A DNA stretch of 64,000 nucleotides from Cinnamomum chago (Eukaryota; Streptophyta; Magnoliopsida; Laurales; Lauraceae), in the NCBI GenBank assembly GCA_038049695.1, contig CP142457.1, positions 61,190,501 through 61,254,500 on the forward strand. Reading direction: 5' to 3'. The translations under genes and the position numbers were made by a program. The notes under the pieces were generated by a model. That model searched no databases, was not told the origin of the DNA, and saw only the letters and a list, made by a program, of their open reading frames with translations. Position 1 is the first letter of the stretch. Each line of letters begins with the position of its first letter. Below are positions 48,001-59,480 of this stretch, piece after piece.

Positions 48001-51000
48001 GCCGGGCTGGGCATCCTCTGCCCAGTCCCAGTCCCATTTTGGCCGGGGTTTAAAATTATTGACCAAGCCCAACCCATTGGGCTCAAATTTTTTTATAAAG
48101 CCCTGTATTTTCCGGCTTGGGCCGGGCTTTCTACCCGTTTCAACCCGTCCCATTGACAGGCCTAGCTGTCGGCTGCCCCTCTCACACCGTCGCACACAGT
48201 GCTGAAGTTGCCTCCCTCCCTATCCCTCTTTTTTTTCCCTCCCTCGCCCAGTCGTCGCCCTCTGCCCTCTCTCACCGTCACCCTCCCTACATCTCCCCTA
48301 TTTTCTATTTCTATCTTTCTTCTTCTCCCTCTTCCTTTTTCTATCTCTCAGTTATGCTCAATATTTCTACTCACAGGCTAACGTCTCATAGATACTGCTC
48401 AAGGTAAATTTGTTACCTTTTTTCTTCTCTTAATTTGTGATTGCATGGTTGAGCAATGAAAATCTGAATCAATTAGATTTTCTTTGTTTTTCGTTTTGCC
48501 CAATTCTGATTTCCTATGAATGTATCTCATTTTCATTACATGTTTTTAACTCCGTCATGTTGCTTGTTGTATTGCATTGCCGGTCTCAAGCCTAGAAATT
48601 AAAAGGAGTAGGGTTTAAAGTCCGGTTCACACGGGTGTCTGGTGACAGTATGAATAATTAGAGAATGTTTTGCTTATCTCTAGAATCGGGTTAAGCCCAA
48701 GCCCGACCCTGTTCCGACCCAGGCCTGTACGGAACGGGATCAAATGTAGGCCCGTTCAATTTAGAGCCGGGATTGGACAACACTTGGCAGACCCGTCCTA
48801 TTTTCGGGACGGGATTGGACAACCCAAGCCCAGGCCCAGCCCATTGACAAGCCTATCCAGTCGATAACCTAGTCTCCACCTCCTTGTATATGTGAGCTGT
48901 ATCTTTTCGTGCGCGTGAGTTCTCATCACTTCATATGTGTGAGATGTGTCTCTTTGCATATGTGAGTTTCCATCATCTCGTATGTGTAAGTCTCACAATG
49001 TTCAAATTAGGGATGTAAAAGGGTCGGTTCCGGTCCAAGTCCATGGTGGGCCCAGAACTGTTAAGGAGAAAGTGGAACCGGACCCGGAATGGTTAAAGGA
49101 GAATGTGGAACCAAACCCGAAACCAAAACCATATATGGGACGGCTTTGGGTCCAGGTCTGGGTACGGGTCTAGGTAGAGAATGACATGGGAAAAAAATTC
49201 TAAGGGGTTGGGACTAGGGATGTAAATGAGAACTCCAATCATTTAAATATATCTCAATAGTATTCTCTTGTTTATTAGAAATTGTAATTTATTGTAAAAT
49301 TTAAAAATATGAACAAAACGATACTTTTTCGATGATGATACTCGTAACTAAGATTAATACATATGAGAACCATAAACAATAAGGGAGGAATACCTTGATA
49401 TCAGCAGCCAAGCAGGTGATCAAGTAATCTACGAACTTATCAACAGTGAATTGTTTTGGGCGAGTCTGATACAGAAAGTAGTTTTGGATGAAGTCATTAG
49501 TACCTGCACTCATTATAAAAATGGCATTCCTAACAATCTCTTCTCCCCCTTTCGGACCCACCAACTCTCTCATTCGGATCTTATAATGCATTAGATACTC
49601 AATCTGCTTTGAGATGGATAGAACGTTCTGCGCGCCAAACCAAGTGAGAGATGCATGAAAAGCTAGATCCACATGTAACAACTAATTACTACCAAGTACC
49701 AACCACACAAACAAAATGTCAAAAGAATCCAAGGCGTGATACATGGGCATTATTACTTTTATTTGTTTTAGTGACCTAGAGGGGAGACTATAAACCCTAC
49801 ACCGGTACCTAGTTGGTTTGCACTTAGTTGAAAATTCCATTTAACTCAATATGATAAGGGTTTTCTTCGGCAAGGTACGTGGAGCAAATAGTGGCCGAGC
49901 TTGTGGGCCCACTTGCATCCCTGCCAATCACAGGGGAAGACAATGGAAAGTCTATAGCGGCATGCCAACCACGATATCATCATTGAAGCTTTGTCACAAA
50001 TACATTGGGGGGGTGTCTTCATAAATTCTATTTCTTCTCCAACTAATTTTACCATTTTCCATCTATGTCGTTTTTCTCATTTACTTTAAATGCTATAAAG
50101 TTACATCAAAAGTCAAATTGCACGTCCTATCATCTTAACTTTTAATTAATTTGATGGCTTTATAGTTAGTTTTAGCTCTAGATTAAATGTCTGATTCTCT
50201 CTCTCTCTCTTTTTATATATATATATATATGAACAATGCTTTTCTAAACTCAAGTTTAGGATAAAATCTTGTAAACTAATGCTTGTGGGGTCCACCTTTG
50301 GACCATCCAAATGGACCAAACACATGCCCCTCTAAATTGCATATGTCCATCAACTTTCTGTTAAATCCAAATTTATTGGACCGTTGGATCAGCTATGCAT
50401 CGATTCGAATGGACTATTGACCATTAAACTTTTGGACCCATATGGAGATGATAAAAATTACAGGGAGATGATAAAAATTACAGTTAGGCTGATTTTTTGC
50501 AGAGAGAAAGATCACAGGGAGTCCTTGAAATCCCCTCATCCCCATGTGGGTCCCCAGTTAGGCCCCACTACACACTTGAGCTTACCTTATCCTAACCTTG
50601 AGCTTAGGAGAACTAAATCATATATATTTATATTTATATATAGATGCTCTTATGAGAGATATCTCTCACCTTATATAAGAGATATGTGTAGGAGCCCTCA
50701 CATTTCAGTAGTTGACATTTGATATGGATGTGAGGGCCCTCACTTTATCTCTCAAAGTAATGTGAGGATCTCTCATATAAGCCTGCTCTCCAAAGCTCAA
50801 TCTTAAGATAAGGTAAATTCAAGTGTATGGTGGGGCTCACCTTGGGACTCACATGGGGGGGGGATTTCAAGGACTCCCTGGGATCTTCCTCTCTACAAAA
50901 AATCTGCGCCAAATGTGATTTCTATCATCTCCATATGGGCTCAAAAATTTAACAGTCAACGGTCCATTTGGATTGATACAGAGTCGATCCAACGGTCCAG

Positions 51001-52394
51001 TAAATTCGGATTTGACCGAAAGTTTGTGGACATGTGTAATTTAGGGAAGTCATGTGTTTGGTCCATTTGGATGGACCAAAGGTGGGCCCCACAAGCATGA
51101 GCTTACGAATTCTTTTCCTAAGCTTAGATGTATTTTTATTTTCCCTTTTCATGTAGTCATGAGTAAGAATGTCTTTTTATTTTATTTTGTTTTATGAAAG
51201 GTAATGGCACCAGGGACGATAGTGGTAGTGAGGAGGTAGAATTTAGCATAGGCGGCTCAAATTGGGCCAGTGGCATCCCACACCTTTGATAACACCTAAC
51301 CACACACGCAAAAAATTAAAAACACAATTGGCTTCGGCCCATTTCTGTAGATAATGGGCCAGTCCAAGCACAAGCCTTACCCTTTGATTCGCAACGTATT
51401 CCATAGATTGAGGGCCTATTTGTTTACATTAAATTATATAGTTTTTCTTTTTTGAATGGTTAAGAATGGAGGCCGAAAGTTAGGGTATACATAAGAAAGG
51501 TTATTAAATATTTGTTTTTAAAAATTCACCTTTGAATATTTTCAATTTTAACCACTTAAAAAGATTTCTATATATTGAATTCTCATATATTTTAATGCAA
51601 GCAAATAGGAGTGCGAAGAAAATACGTTGGAGATTTGACATTTCAATGTTCCTTAAACACTCAATTTCCAATTTCACAATTAAAAGTCTCTAAATGTCAT
51701 TAGGTACACTTTTCTTTTAACTTTTCGGCCTGGAATCCTAAAAACCCATGATATTATTGGATCCAAGTAGATTTCCAACTTTTAACATTTTGATTCTATA
51801 ATATCATGAGTTTTTAGACTGCCTTGAAATAAAGGGGATCGAGGGGAAAGAAGTAGAAAAACAAACATACCGTGAAGTTAGCAGTAAGGTCGTCATAACC
51901 AGTAGCAGCAGAAGCAAAACTAGCGCCATGCAGCAGTTCTTCCTGGTTTAGACGCCTCTTCTCCAGAAACCCTGGGACTATTCTCCCGAAGCCCAGGTCC
52001 TCCGCTACAATAAATAACAAACTAACTCAAATTCTTCATAGAACAAAGACCTCTATAACTCATTTAATTTGTCACAAGCTATTATGACATAAACAACTGC
52101 TAAAATTCGACAATCATAATGTGGTGACATACCAATGAAGTCTGTTGGTAGTCTCCCATTGGTGAACCTTCCAGTGGAGCTGCCATTGTAGAAATCCTTC
52201 CCATAGGGTGGGAAATTGCTCTTGAACGTCGTCGAAAGTCCATTGTTGTTCCCAGGATCGACACTCGAATCCCCGAAAACCAAGATGCCTGTGATGTTGC
52301 GAGTGATAGCCAGTCTCCTTATTTCTTGAGGATCAAGGGCTTGAGTACCCATCACCAACAGAGCCATCAACCCCACCAACAACATCTTCTTCAT
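45041..52394 (-). CDS. GDSL esterase/lipase, five exons, complete
   Basis: Exons in gene order: 52133-52394, 51871-52004, 49394-49627, 45697-45943, 45041-45228. All have GT-AG borders and consistent phases, giving 354 aa. Residues 1-19 form a signal peptide, so the enzyme is probably secreted. All SGNH blocks are present: FGDSS with catalytic Ser43, GASFASAATG near 114-123, GTND with Asn176, and DAVHP with Asp329 and His332. It would hydrolyse ester bonds of lipids, cutin-like or other acyl substrates; the substrate cannot be told. Sequence around KMHRLGG and GFRVSSKGC recalls the Arabidopsis At5g45950 type (recognition from memory). The ATG at 52392-52394 is chosen because the signal peptide starts there. 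An upstream in-frame ATG (52470-52472) lies upstream of the TATA box. Introns are 128, 2243, 3450 and 468 bp, the long ones filled by transposons. Confidence 0.93.
46760..48855 (-). mobile_element. Outer hAT-type non-autonomous element in a GDSL intron
   Basis: The ends read TAGGCCAGTCAATAGG (left) and TAGGCTTGTCAATGGG (right, minus strand). The flanks TTCAGCTG (46752-46759) and TCCAGTCG (48856-48863) match at 5 of 8 positions, with all mismatches transitions, like an aged 8-bp target duplication. The left part (46760-47110) is the reverse complement of 47830-48164, and the right part (48540-48855) of 47236-47540. This copy is therefore the same family as the inner element but inverted. No transposase frame is present. 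Confidence 0.7.
47236..48164 (+). mobile_element. Inner hAT-type non-autonomous element, nested
   Basis: 929 bp, with 16-bp perfect terminal inverted repeats TAGGCCTGTCAATGGG and an exact 8-bp target duplication GCTGTCGG (47228-47235 and 48165-48172). Eight-base duplications are the hAT hallmark. It is inserted in an older copy of its own family. The interior contains an imperfect direct repeat of about 105 bp (starting near 47573 and 47677) and no coding capacity. Confidence 0.85.
50236..51126. repeat. Foldback element with about 350-bp inverted arms in a GDSL intron
   Basis: Arms 50236-50615 and about 50785-51126 are reverse complements at roughly 80 percent by eye. Examples are GCTTGTGGGG next to CCACCTTTGG, TGGACCGTTGGATC, and GGGAGTCCTTGAAATCCC. 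The spacer of about 170 bp is itself partly palindromic (TGAGAGATATCTCTCA). The left arm has a 20-bp duplication of GGAGATGATAAAAATTACA (about 50444-50482). It lies in the 2243-bp intron, so the transcript could fold into a long hairpin. Confidence 0.75.
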
Positions 52395-52455
52395 CTTATT
52401 TGGGTACTCGGATACACCTTTAGACTTGTGGGCATTGGTTTGGCAGCAAGCACCA

Positions 52456-52466
52456 TCTATATAGAG
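52456..52466 (-). promoter_or_regulatory. Candidate TATA box of the GDSL gene
   Basis: CTATATAGA on minus, about 65 bp upstream of the chosen ATG, implies a leader of about 35 nt. It supports starting at 52394 rather than at the upstream ATG near 52472. Confidence 0.55.
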
Positions 52467-52628
52467 TTGCATGATTGATGTTGTTGACTATCTTTTACCC
52501 CCCTCAAATAAACCACTCCGTTTTCGCTTCAAACAGTAATTTAGCACCATCAACGAAGTGTAATGAATGGTGGTTGTTTTAAGTTTTCAATGTTTAGATG
52601 TTATGGGAGTGTTTGTTTCTTTCTTTTA

Positions 52629-53489
52629 GGGCACGTTTGGCAAATTGAGAAGAATCCCTTAGTTAGAGGTTTTCTTTGGTATGTTGGAATCAAGTCATCC
52701 TCAAAGAGGATTTCCTAAAAATAGTTCCACGTTTGGCAGAAGAGAGGAATCATGGAGTCCATGCATTATGTGATCCAACAATAAGAAGTTTTTAGTCAAT
52801 TTCTCATAATCCATGAAATATCAAGGGCTGATCTTTTATTCCACAATCACTTTTGGCTCTTTAGATATTCTGAACGGTTCAGATCGTGCAAAGGGGGCCA
52901 CATAAGTTAAAAAATTAACATTTTAGATTATGAACGTTTTTGCAAATATCTCAAAATAGATGATAGATCTACGGTTGAAAGTTGGGCCCCTAGTTGTATT
53001 TGGTCTCTTCTAAACTATTCACAGTTCAGATGATGATTTCGAGGCCCACAAAAATAAAAAAAATTGAAAAAAACAGACTGCCAATAATCCCGTTTTTTTT
53101 TAACTGTGGGGCATATTAACAGTCAGAATGGTTTTGCAAATATCTCAAGTTATAGATGGAATCAACGGCTGATTTTTGGTATGGTAGCCGTTTTGGACGT
53201 TGTGAACACTTTTACCGGTTTAGATCTTGATTGTGGGGCCCATGAAAACCAAAAAAATGCAAAAACCGGTCCCACCTATATTAACGTTAGATTCACTGTA
53301 GCTCCACAAATCCGCGAGTTTGTGGATTCCGCGGATCCTATGGGGGGGTGTCTGACTTCCAAAATATTTGCAAACAAGGATTTCTCTCTTCCTCCCTGTG
53401 CTTTTCCACGCTGATCCAAATGTGGATTTTCCACGGAATTACGGAAAAATGACAGAAATCTTCTCTGAGAATGTGTACCAAACATGCCC
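52629..53489. mobile_element. PIF/Harbinger-like MITE upstream of the GDSL gene
   Basis: 861 bp with terminal inverted repeats GGGCACGTTTGGCA and GGGCATGTTTGGTA (12 of 14 matching). It is flanked by TTA on both sides (52626-52628 and 53490-53492), the usual Harbinger target. The interior has repeated blocks around GCAAATATCTCAA (52934 and 53134 regions) and no long frame. Its near end is 235 bp upstream of the GDSL start codon. Confidence 0.7.
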
Positions 53490-53492
53490 TTA

Positions 53493-54205
53493 GAGTGAAT
53501 TTTAATTAAACCTCGTGGCTATTGCCTTATTGAGCATGGGTGGAGACATCGTGAAACAGGAGGACATTAATTGGTCCTGCGAAGCTTCTATTGACAGCAT
53601 GATGCACTCCGATTTGCTTGCTTTTTATTTTATTTTATTTTGGGTGAAGATATGGGGCATGGGTAAGCAGTCAGCACCTGTAAGGCTCAATGGCCTATCA
53701 AAACCAAAAAGTCTTTGAAATTTAGCCATCTATGAAATATTAGTTTTATTGGGTGTTTCCAGTTGGCTCATCTGGATCCATGAAATGGATTGGAAGATAA
53801 ATTTTATTTAGACAGTCCATATATTGGCCTTAGATATGACAAAATCATGTGATGGACTTGTTTCAAAATTCTCTCTCCAAAAGCTATCCTCAAGCTCTGG
53901 TAGAACAACACATTAGTATTTTTAAAAGCAGAAGAGAGTCTGGGGAATCAGGAATTCAGGATCCTTTTAATAATCCCTATTGGTAGTAGCTAGTCCCTTT
54001 TGATAGCAACCAGTTAGTTTTAATATACTAACAGGGGAAGTAATTAGAAACAGCAGGCAATAAGACAAAATTATTATTTAAGGTAGCGTGGCGGGAGACA
54101 ATACACTAATTAATATGATAATAAAGGTCAAATCTGGTATTTACAGTGGCTCTCAGCTTCTCATGGTTGTCCTTTTGAGATTTAAATCATCTGTATAATC
54201 TATAA
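53493..54205. other. Intergenic, nothing recognised
   Basis: Non-coding sequence with no recognised gene. Confidence 0.4.
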
Positions 54206-54383
54206 GAGAAAAAAGAGGATCGGATGAAAGAGTTAAGACCTTTAAAGCTAGACTTGATGTGAATGGGTATACTCAGAAAGAGTGCATTGATTATGAGAAG
54301 ACTTTTTCGTCAGTAGCAATGCTCAAGTTTATTCGGATACTCTTATTCATTGCGGCTCATCTCGACTATGAGATTTGGCTTTG
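54206..54383 (+). pseudogene. Copia reverse-transcriptase fragment
   Basis: About 59 codons read in one frame into FKARL, GYTQKECIDYEKTFSSVAML and IAAHLDYEIW, which is the start of a Ty1/copia RT domain. It stops at TGA (54382-54384). The rest of the polymerase, including the catalytic YVDD part, is missing. It is followed about 65 bp on by an LTR. Confidence 0.85.
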
Positions 54384-54448
54384 AGCGACATGTAAATGAG
54401 ATGGGCGTAAGATGTAACTCTGACCGAAATTGGGTCTAAGTAAGAGAT

Positions 54449-55862
54449 TGTTAGATTATATGTCCTCAATCCAGTGAATGATGTGAATAAATTTTTTTTA
54501 TTAATTAATTTATGTTCTCATGCTTTATTGATGTGATGAATGATAATTTATTCTATGATTACATATAACTAATACAAAATGACATGTTGGTTCATGAGAT
54601 GAACCAAGGCCCAAAGTATATAAAATGTAATTCATGTGTGTGGATGAGATTCACATACAGGAGATATAAATCACAAATCTTGTACTTAAAGGAATTTCAC
54701 AATCAGTAATGCGACTGGGTATGTCATCTATACAAGGTTGTAGCACCGTTGTCACTATAAGATAGTGTGGTTTATCTCAACCATTAGAGTGTAAGACTTT
54801 GGATTGTTGTGCTAGTATATTGGATGTATTGAAGGATCATGAGTATCACCTTATACAAATCTGTCTTTGATTAAAAATTGTTCTCATAATTCCCAAGTAA
54901 TAGGCTCTTAATCCTGAAAGATTAATGGACTCAAGTTTCTACTATACATTTACTTTGAGTCACCAATTGGGTACGTGGTAGTGGGACCGTGAGAACATAT
55001 AATTCTCAAGATGGAATCTATCATCTAAGAGAGAAATATTTCCTTATGTCAATTAATGGATTTTATTGTTGGTAAGTGTGCACCCATCTCAATTAAGAGT
55101 TAATTGGATAGTGCTGATGATCACTGTGATTAATTAGGTCATAAGAATTAAAAGATGTGGATCTAATTTTAGTTGGACAGAATAATTTCATTAGATCCAT
55201 GGATATAATTGACAAAGGAGCCTACTTGCTGTAATTGAGAAGTTTAGGGTTCTTGTGTAAATATTCCTAAGAATAATTTCATTAGATCCATGGATATAAT
55301 TGACAAAGGAGTCTACTTGCTGTAATTGGGAAGTTTAGGGTTCTTGTGTAAATATTCCTAATACTAAAATGCAATTGCATTTGTTTAGTAGAATTATTTA
55401 CAATGAACTGTGGGTCTGGAGTTCATATGAGATATGGGGTCTAGATATTTCCGATGGAGCCAGTTTCTCAGGAATCCCTAGTGATTCCAATGCTAGTACT
55501 AAGAAGAGAAGTGTCTAGTCAAATTGAAACTTTTAAGGAAAGGAGGAGTAGGACATAAAATAGAAATAGAAGTGAGACTTCTAAATTTAGTCCATGAGGA
55601 GGTGTATTATAAGCTATATATATGAAAGAGAGTGGACATCCAAGGCGAATTTCACGCCCAGTATTGGATGCCCACTTCTCCCCCTCTTTCCTCATGTTCT
55701 CTCATTTGGTTTCCTTCTTGAGTGCCTAGGGTTTCTTCTAATTTGAAATCTCATCATTCTCTTTTAAAAAATTCTTTAACATGAGGGTTTTAGCGATGAA
55801 GGATACAAAGATTAACGAGATCAAATGTGCGAAAAAGGGTTTTCGTGAAATCGAGTAATCCA
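54449..55862 (+). repeat. Copia LTR following the RT fragment
   Basis: It begins TGTTAGATTATATGTCC after the purine stretch AAGAGAT. It contains a TATA region, CTATATATATGAAAG (about 55614-55628), and a CT-rich transcript start zone. The right end is uncertain, placed before GTTATCGGTTAGAGCGC, which may be a decayed primer site. The boundary at 55862 is approximate. Confidence 0.5.
55180..55361. repeat. 91-bp tandem duplication in the Copia LTR
   Basis: 55180-55270 and 55271-55361 are direct copies starting GAATAATTTCATTAG and ending ATATTCCTAA. Only a few differences are seen (for example GCC/GTC and TTGAG/TTGGG). Confidence 0.85.
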
Positions 55863-56491
55863 GTTATCGGTTAGAGCGCAATCAAGCTACTAAGGTATAG
55901 ATCTACAACTTGTTTGTTTGGTAGATCTTGTTGTACATGCTTGTTTGTTTTTTCTTGATATATCTTATTTGGATAGATTTTTTTTCTTAATGTATGATAT
56001 TAGGATTTTATATATTGAAATTGAGTTCTTTGCTTTTAAGGTGTTTGATCCATTTATTGAATGAGTCAAAAGTTTTGTAAATTTATACAAGAAGGAATAC
56101 CCACCTACTTTCAACAGGTACATAGGTTTAAACCCCATGGGGCATCACTCGGGATAGTGACACCACAGTTGGCCACGACCATGCCTCCTCAGGAAGTTGA
56201 GGTCTTGAGTTGGAAACGCGCCCAAATCAGAGCCACTCGAGGGACTTATTCTCGCATTTAACCGGCGTGCGTGGGATGGGGAACACATGTGCCCAGTAAT
56301 TAGTGAGGTGCTCTGAGAGGCTCAGATAACTCGCCAGCAAAATAAAGGACTCCCTCCTTTTTTATGGGATGTGGCGAATATTTTTCTCTAGTATAAGATT
56401 AAACCACTTATATGGGAGAAGAAACTGATAATATACCATAAAAGGAGTGTGGTGCATTTTGGAAAAATGGCGGAATTGGATATTGCAGTAC
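55863..56491. other. Intergenic, nothing firmly recognised
   Basis: Contains a GC-richer stretch at 56125-56290 that looks like an old repeat but was not identified. Confidence 0.35.
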
Positions 56492-56507
56492 ATACGCAGA
56501 GTCCATT

Positions 56508-56614
56508 TTTTTTTTTTTTTTTTTTTGCTGTCGGAGGGTTCCCAACCCTTTGGGCTGGACTAATCCCTCCGGGCCTAGAGGGAAGCCGGATAAATCCCCT
56601 GTAGCTCTAGTGTG
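56508..56614 (-). mobile_element. Short SINE/LINE-tail insertion with 16-bp target duplication
   Basis: An A-tail (T-run about 56508-56526) is followed on minus by an 88-bp body with GGGATTAGTCCAGCCC and GGGTTGGGAACCC. It is flanked by ATACGCAGAGTCCATT (56492-56507) and ATACACAGAGTCCATT (56615-56630), 15 of 16 matching. Long duplications plus an A-tail mark LINE-machinery insertion. No pol III A-box is visible, so it is probably 5'-truncated. Confidence 0.75.
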
Positions 56615-56630
56615 ATACACAGAGTCCATT

Positions 56631-58419
56631 GAAGACAGTGTTGTACTAAAGACCAACAGATGGGGATGGCTGTCTTCGCTATTAATGGTAGTAACCAGTA
56701 CTCAACTACCACGTATGACTTCTAACCTAAAAACAACTACCATTAATTACTCGGCAAAGTATTTTGGAGACAAAAAGCTAAGCGTTCAATGACATTTGAC
56801 AGGAAGAAATAATATATTCAAGGATTAAATGCCATTGCACTATGGCTGCTGGTTTAGGTTGAGTTCACATCATTGTAACAAATAGGGAGTTCAGAGTTAT
56901 TTTGATGATTCTCTTTCCCTGCCTTTTATTTAAAAAAAAAAAACCCTAAAATAAATAAATATTAAAATATTTTAAAGTATATTTAAAATATATTTTTTTA
57001 AATCTAAGATATACATGATGGATCTGGATATGGAGATTCCAACACGCGGCCGGAGATCTATGTGCGTTCCGGCGATTGAAAAGCTCCGCAGATTTCTTCC
57101 CATTTGTCTAACCTATGGGAATAGAGAGAGTCCAACCCTAGGGGTCCCTTGTCTTATACAGACAAGTCCCAAAGAGTCACACTTATTTTGGAGATTTTTT
57201 CGCCAAGAAACCTACATCCACTGATCCTATTGAAAGTCTTATTAATGGGGATAAATCAAGTCTTATATTAAGTGAGATTGTCTTCTTTGTAGACCTCTAC
57301 CCTTCTTGATCTGACGTGGGATGTCCCATGACATGCGGGCCACACGATTTCCTACATTACATATATTTTATGTAAATATTATAAAAATTAATTGTGATGA
57401 TGTTGTGAAATTATAGAGATAGTTTTCCTTTGCCTGTTGTCATTAACTAATTGTGTTAATGATCGAAGAGAATATCTAGACTAAAACGCAGCAAATAGAA
57501 CCTGATACTCTACAAATTTCGGAGGAATTGGGATGGCAATAGGTGAGGTCAAGTTGGAGCCATGTTGAATATTCTGGGCAACATGTATAGAATAAACCTG
57601 AAATCAACTATAGATAAAAAAAAATTACCAAATAAATATAATGAATTTGACTGACATTTTGAACCCTAACCCAACTTGGAAATTAAAGATTGCTAACTTG
57701 AACCCTTAAAATTTCCAAAATACAGTCGAGTGGTGAGTATACATTCTACCTATTATAGTAGCCTAAAAAAAGTAGATGTGGCAAAGTAGAATTGCACACA
57801 ATTGGCACATCCAAGATCTGTTTGGTTTTGAAATAATTAGATTACTGGATTGACGTATTTCTACTATATACCCTCTTACAAATTGGAAGAGGGGCACAAG
57901 GCGTGGGTTTGCTCTCTTGTGTTGGAAGCTGTCTAAAATTTATCTGATGTGCATTTGAGTGAGTTTAGAGGGGCCACCCAGGAGATTGGTCGTGTTGGGT
58001 CAAATATCCCAAGGATAGTTACTATATTTAAAAAATAAGAACATATTCCTATAATGCAGAGACGGATTTCTCTATCTTCTAAATCTGTTACATACTTCAA
58101 GAAGTGCCTTACTGTTGCTTTTAGCTTAGTCCCTTCTTTCTTTTGGTTAGAAGGAAAGACTTCATTCAAAATAAAGGAAAATGCCATGACCACAAATAAC
58201 ACAGTTTAAAAAAATAAAGAACCAAGTAGGTTAAACAGCCAGTCAGAGGAGTCCAAGTCCTTTTTCACTCTTCTATAAAAACAGTACTGTTTGTAGCCCC
58301 GAAGGTCGGCACCTAATTAACACCAGTTATTTCCACGTTCCTCTCTTGTTCCTCGGTCGGCACCGAATACCAGTTGTTTCATATTCCACTTCTCGTACCA
58401 GCTGTGCTATGAGGATCAG
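56631..58419. other. Intergenic, nothing recognised
   Basis: AT-rich. Open frames such as the minus-strand one at 57933-58202 show no recognised motifs. Confidence 0.4.
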
Positions 58420-58427
58420 GCCTGGAC

Positions 58428-59281
58428 TAGGCATGTCAAACGTGCGGGCCGTGCCGTGCCGTGCCGTGCCTCCGTCGTGTGTGCTCGACGTGCTTATTTA
58501 ATTTATTTTTTTTGATTAATTTTTTTCGCCTTTTCGGTATTAAAACTAAAAGTTAAAATACAAGCGCAAAGAATGATAAAGATATTTAAATAGTTCGGTC
58601 AAATTTGATCTACTCTACTGAGGATATAGAACCATTTGAATCTTAATTTCTTGTAGGTTTGTAAATAAGATTACTTTCAAAACCTTACAATCTTTTTAGA
58701 GAATGGCGGGCCTAAAATATAGATCAAGTGATTAAATCCAAAGTTGCTCTGATAAATGTTTGTTTGACTATGAGAAATTATAAAAATCTTGAAGTACGAA
58801 GAGATGTTTTCCATTCTATGACGAGTTTTCATTTTGCTGTGGATTATGATAGACGGATACTTCAAAATATAGATAATATATCCTACATTATTTTACTAAA
58901 GTTGTTGTGAGACAGGATAAGGGTTAGGTGACTTAGTGTTATGTGAAAAATCAATATCTCCTCCATATAAATGACATATCCATGCTATATTTGAGCATTA
59001 TAGGCTGTGACTGTGAGTAGATGGTGAAAAGTTTGTGGGGGTGAAAAAAGATTTGAAAAGGCTTAGAGTTGAGATGTAAGATTTGCAAAAAGAAAACCAA
59101 CTAAACTTTTATCAACCATTTTATACACTAACTCAACATTAGTTGGAATGGGAGGTGGATTGAGAAATGAAAAACGTGATATATGTAATGGGCGGGCCAG
59201 GCGGGCCGACCTTTATCAATGGGTCGGCCCGTAGCGTGCCGTGTTGAAATGGGCCGGCCTGACCCATTTGTGACACCTCTA
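58428..59281. mobile_element. hAT-type non-autonomous element
   Basis: 854 bp with ends TAGGCATGTCAAACG and TAGAGGTGTCACAAA (minus), related to the TAGGCCTGTCAA ends of the intronic elements. The flanks GCCTGGAC (58420-58427) and GCCCGGAC (59282-59289) match at 7 of 8. The left end has a GTGCC microsatellite (about 58449-58470). No coding capacity was seen. Confidence 0.7.
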
Positions 59282-59436
59282 GCCCGGACTAGGTCCCGAC
59301 AGAAAATTCCCCAATGAGTGAAGTTTTTGTTGGGGCCTTTCAAGTGTAAATCCCGCTGAAGTTCATTATGCTTGTTGGGATGAAAACCCATTTCTTGGGG
59401 TAGAAATTTGAAGCCCAACCAAAAAGTCTCGTCAAG

Positions 59437-59480
59437 AAGTGGCCAGACTTCTTAAAAAAAAAAAAAAAGTAGCCAGACTT
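59437..59480. repeat. A-tract bracketed by a 14-bp duplication
   Basis: AAGTGGCCAGACTT and AAGTAGCCAGACTT (13 of 14 matching) enclose only CTT plus about 13 A. It looks like a retrotransposition event that delivered nothing but an A-tail. Confidence 0.6.

Noticed and set aside
56408-56656. 82-codon minus-strand frame with a poly-Lys run
   Set aside because: The Lys run is the A-tail of the SINE-like insertion read as codons.
57933-58202. 89-codon minus-strand frame
   Set aside because: Its length is within chance for AT-rich DNA and no domain or splice context is recognised.
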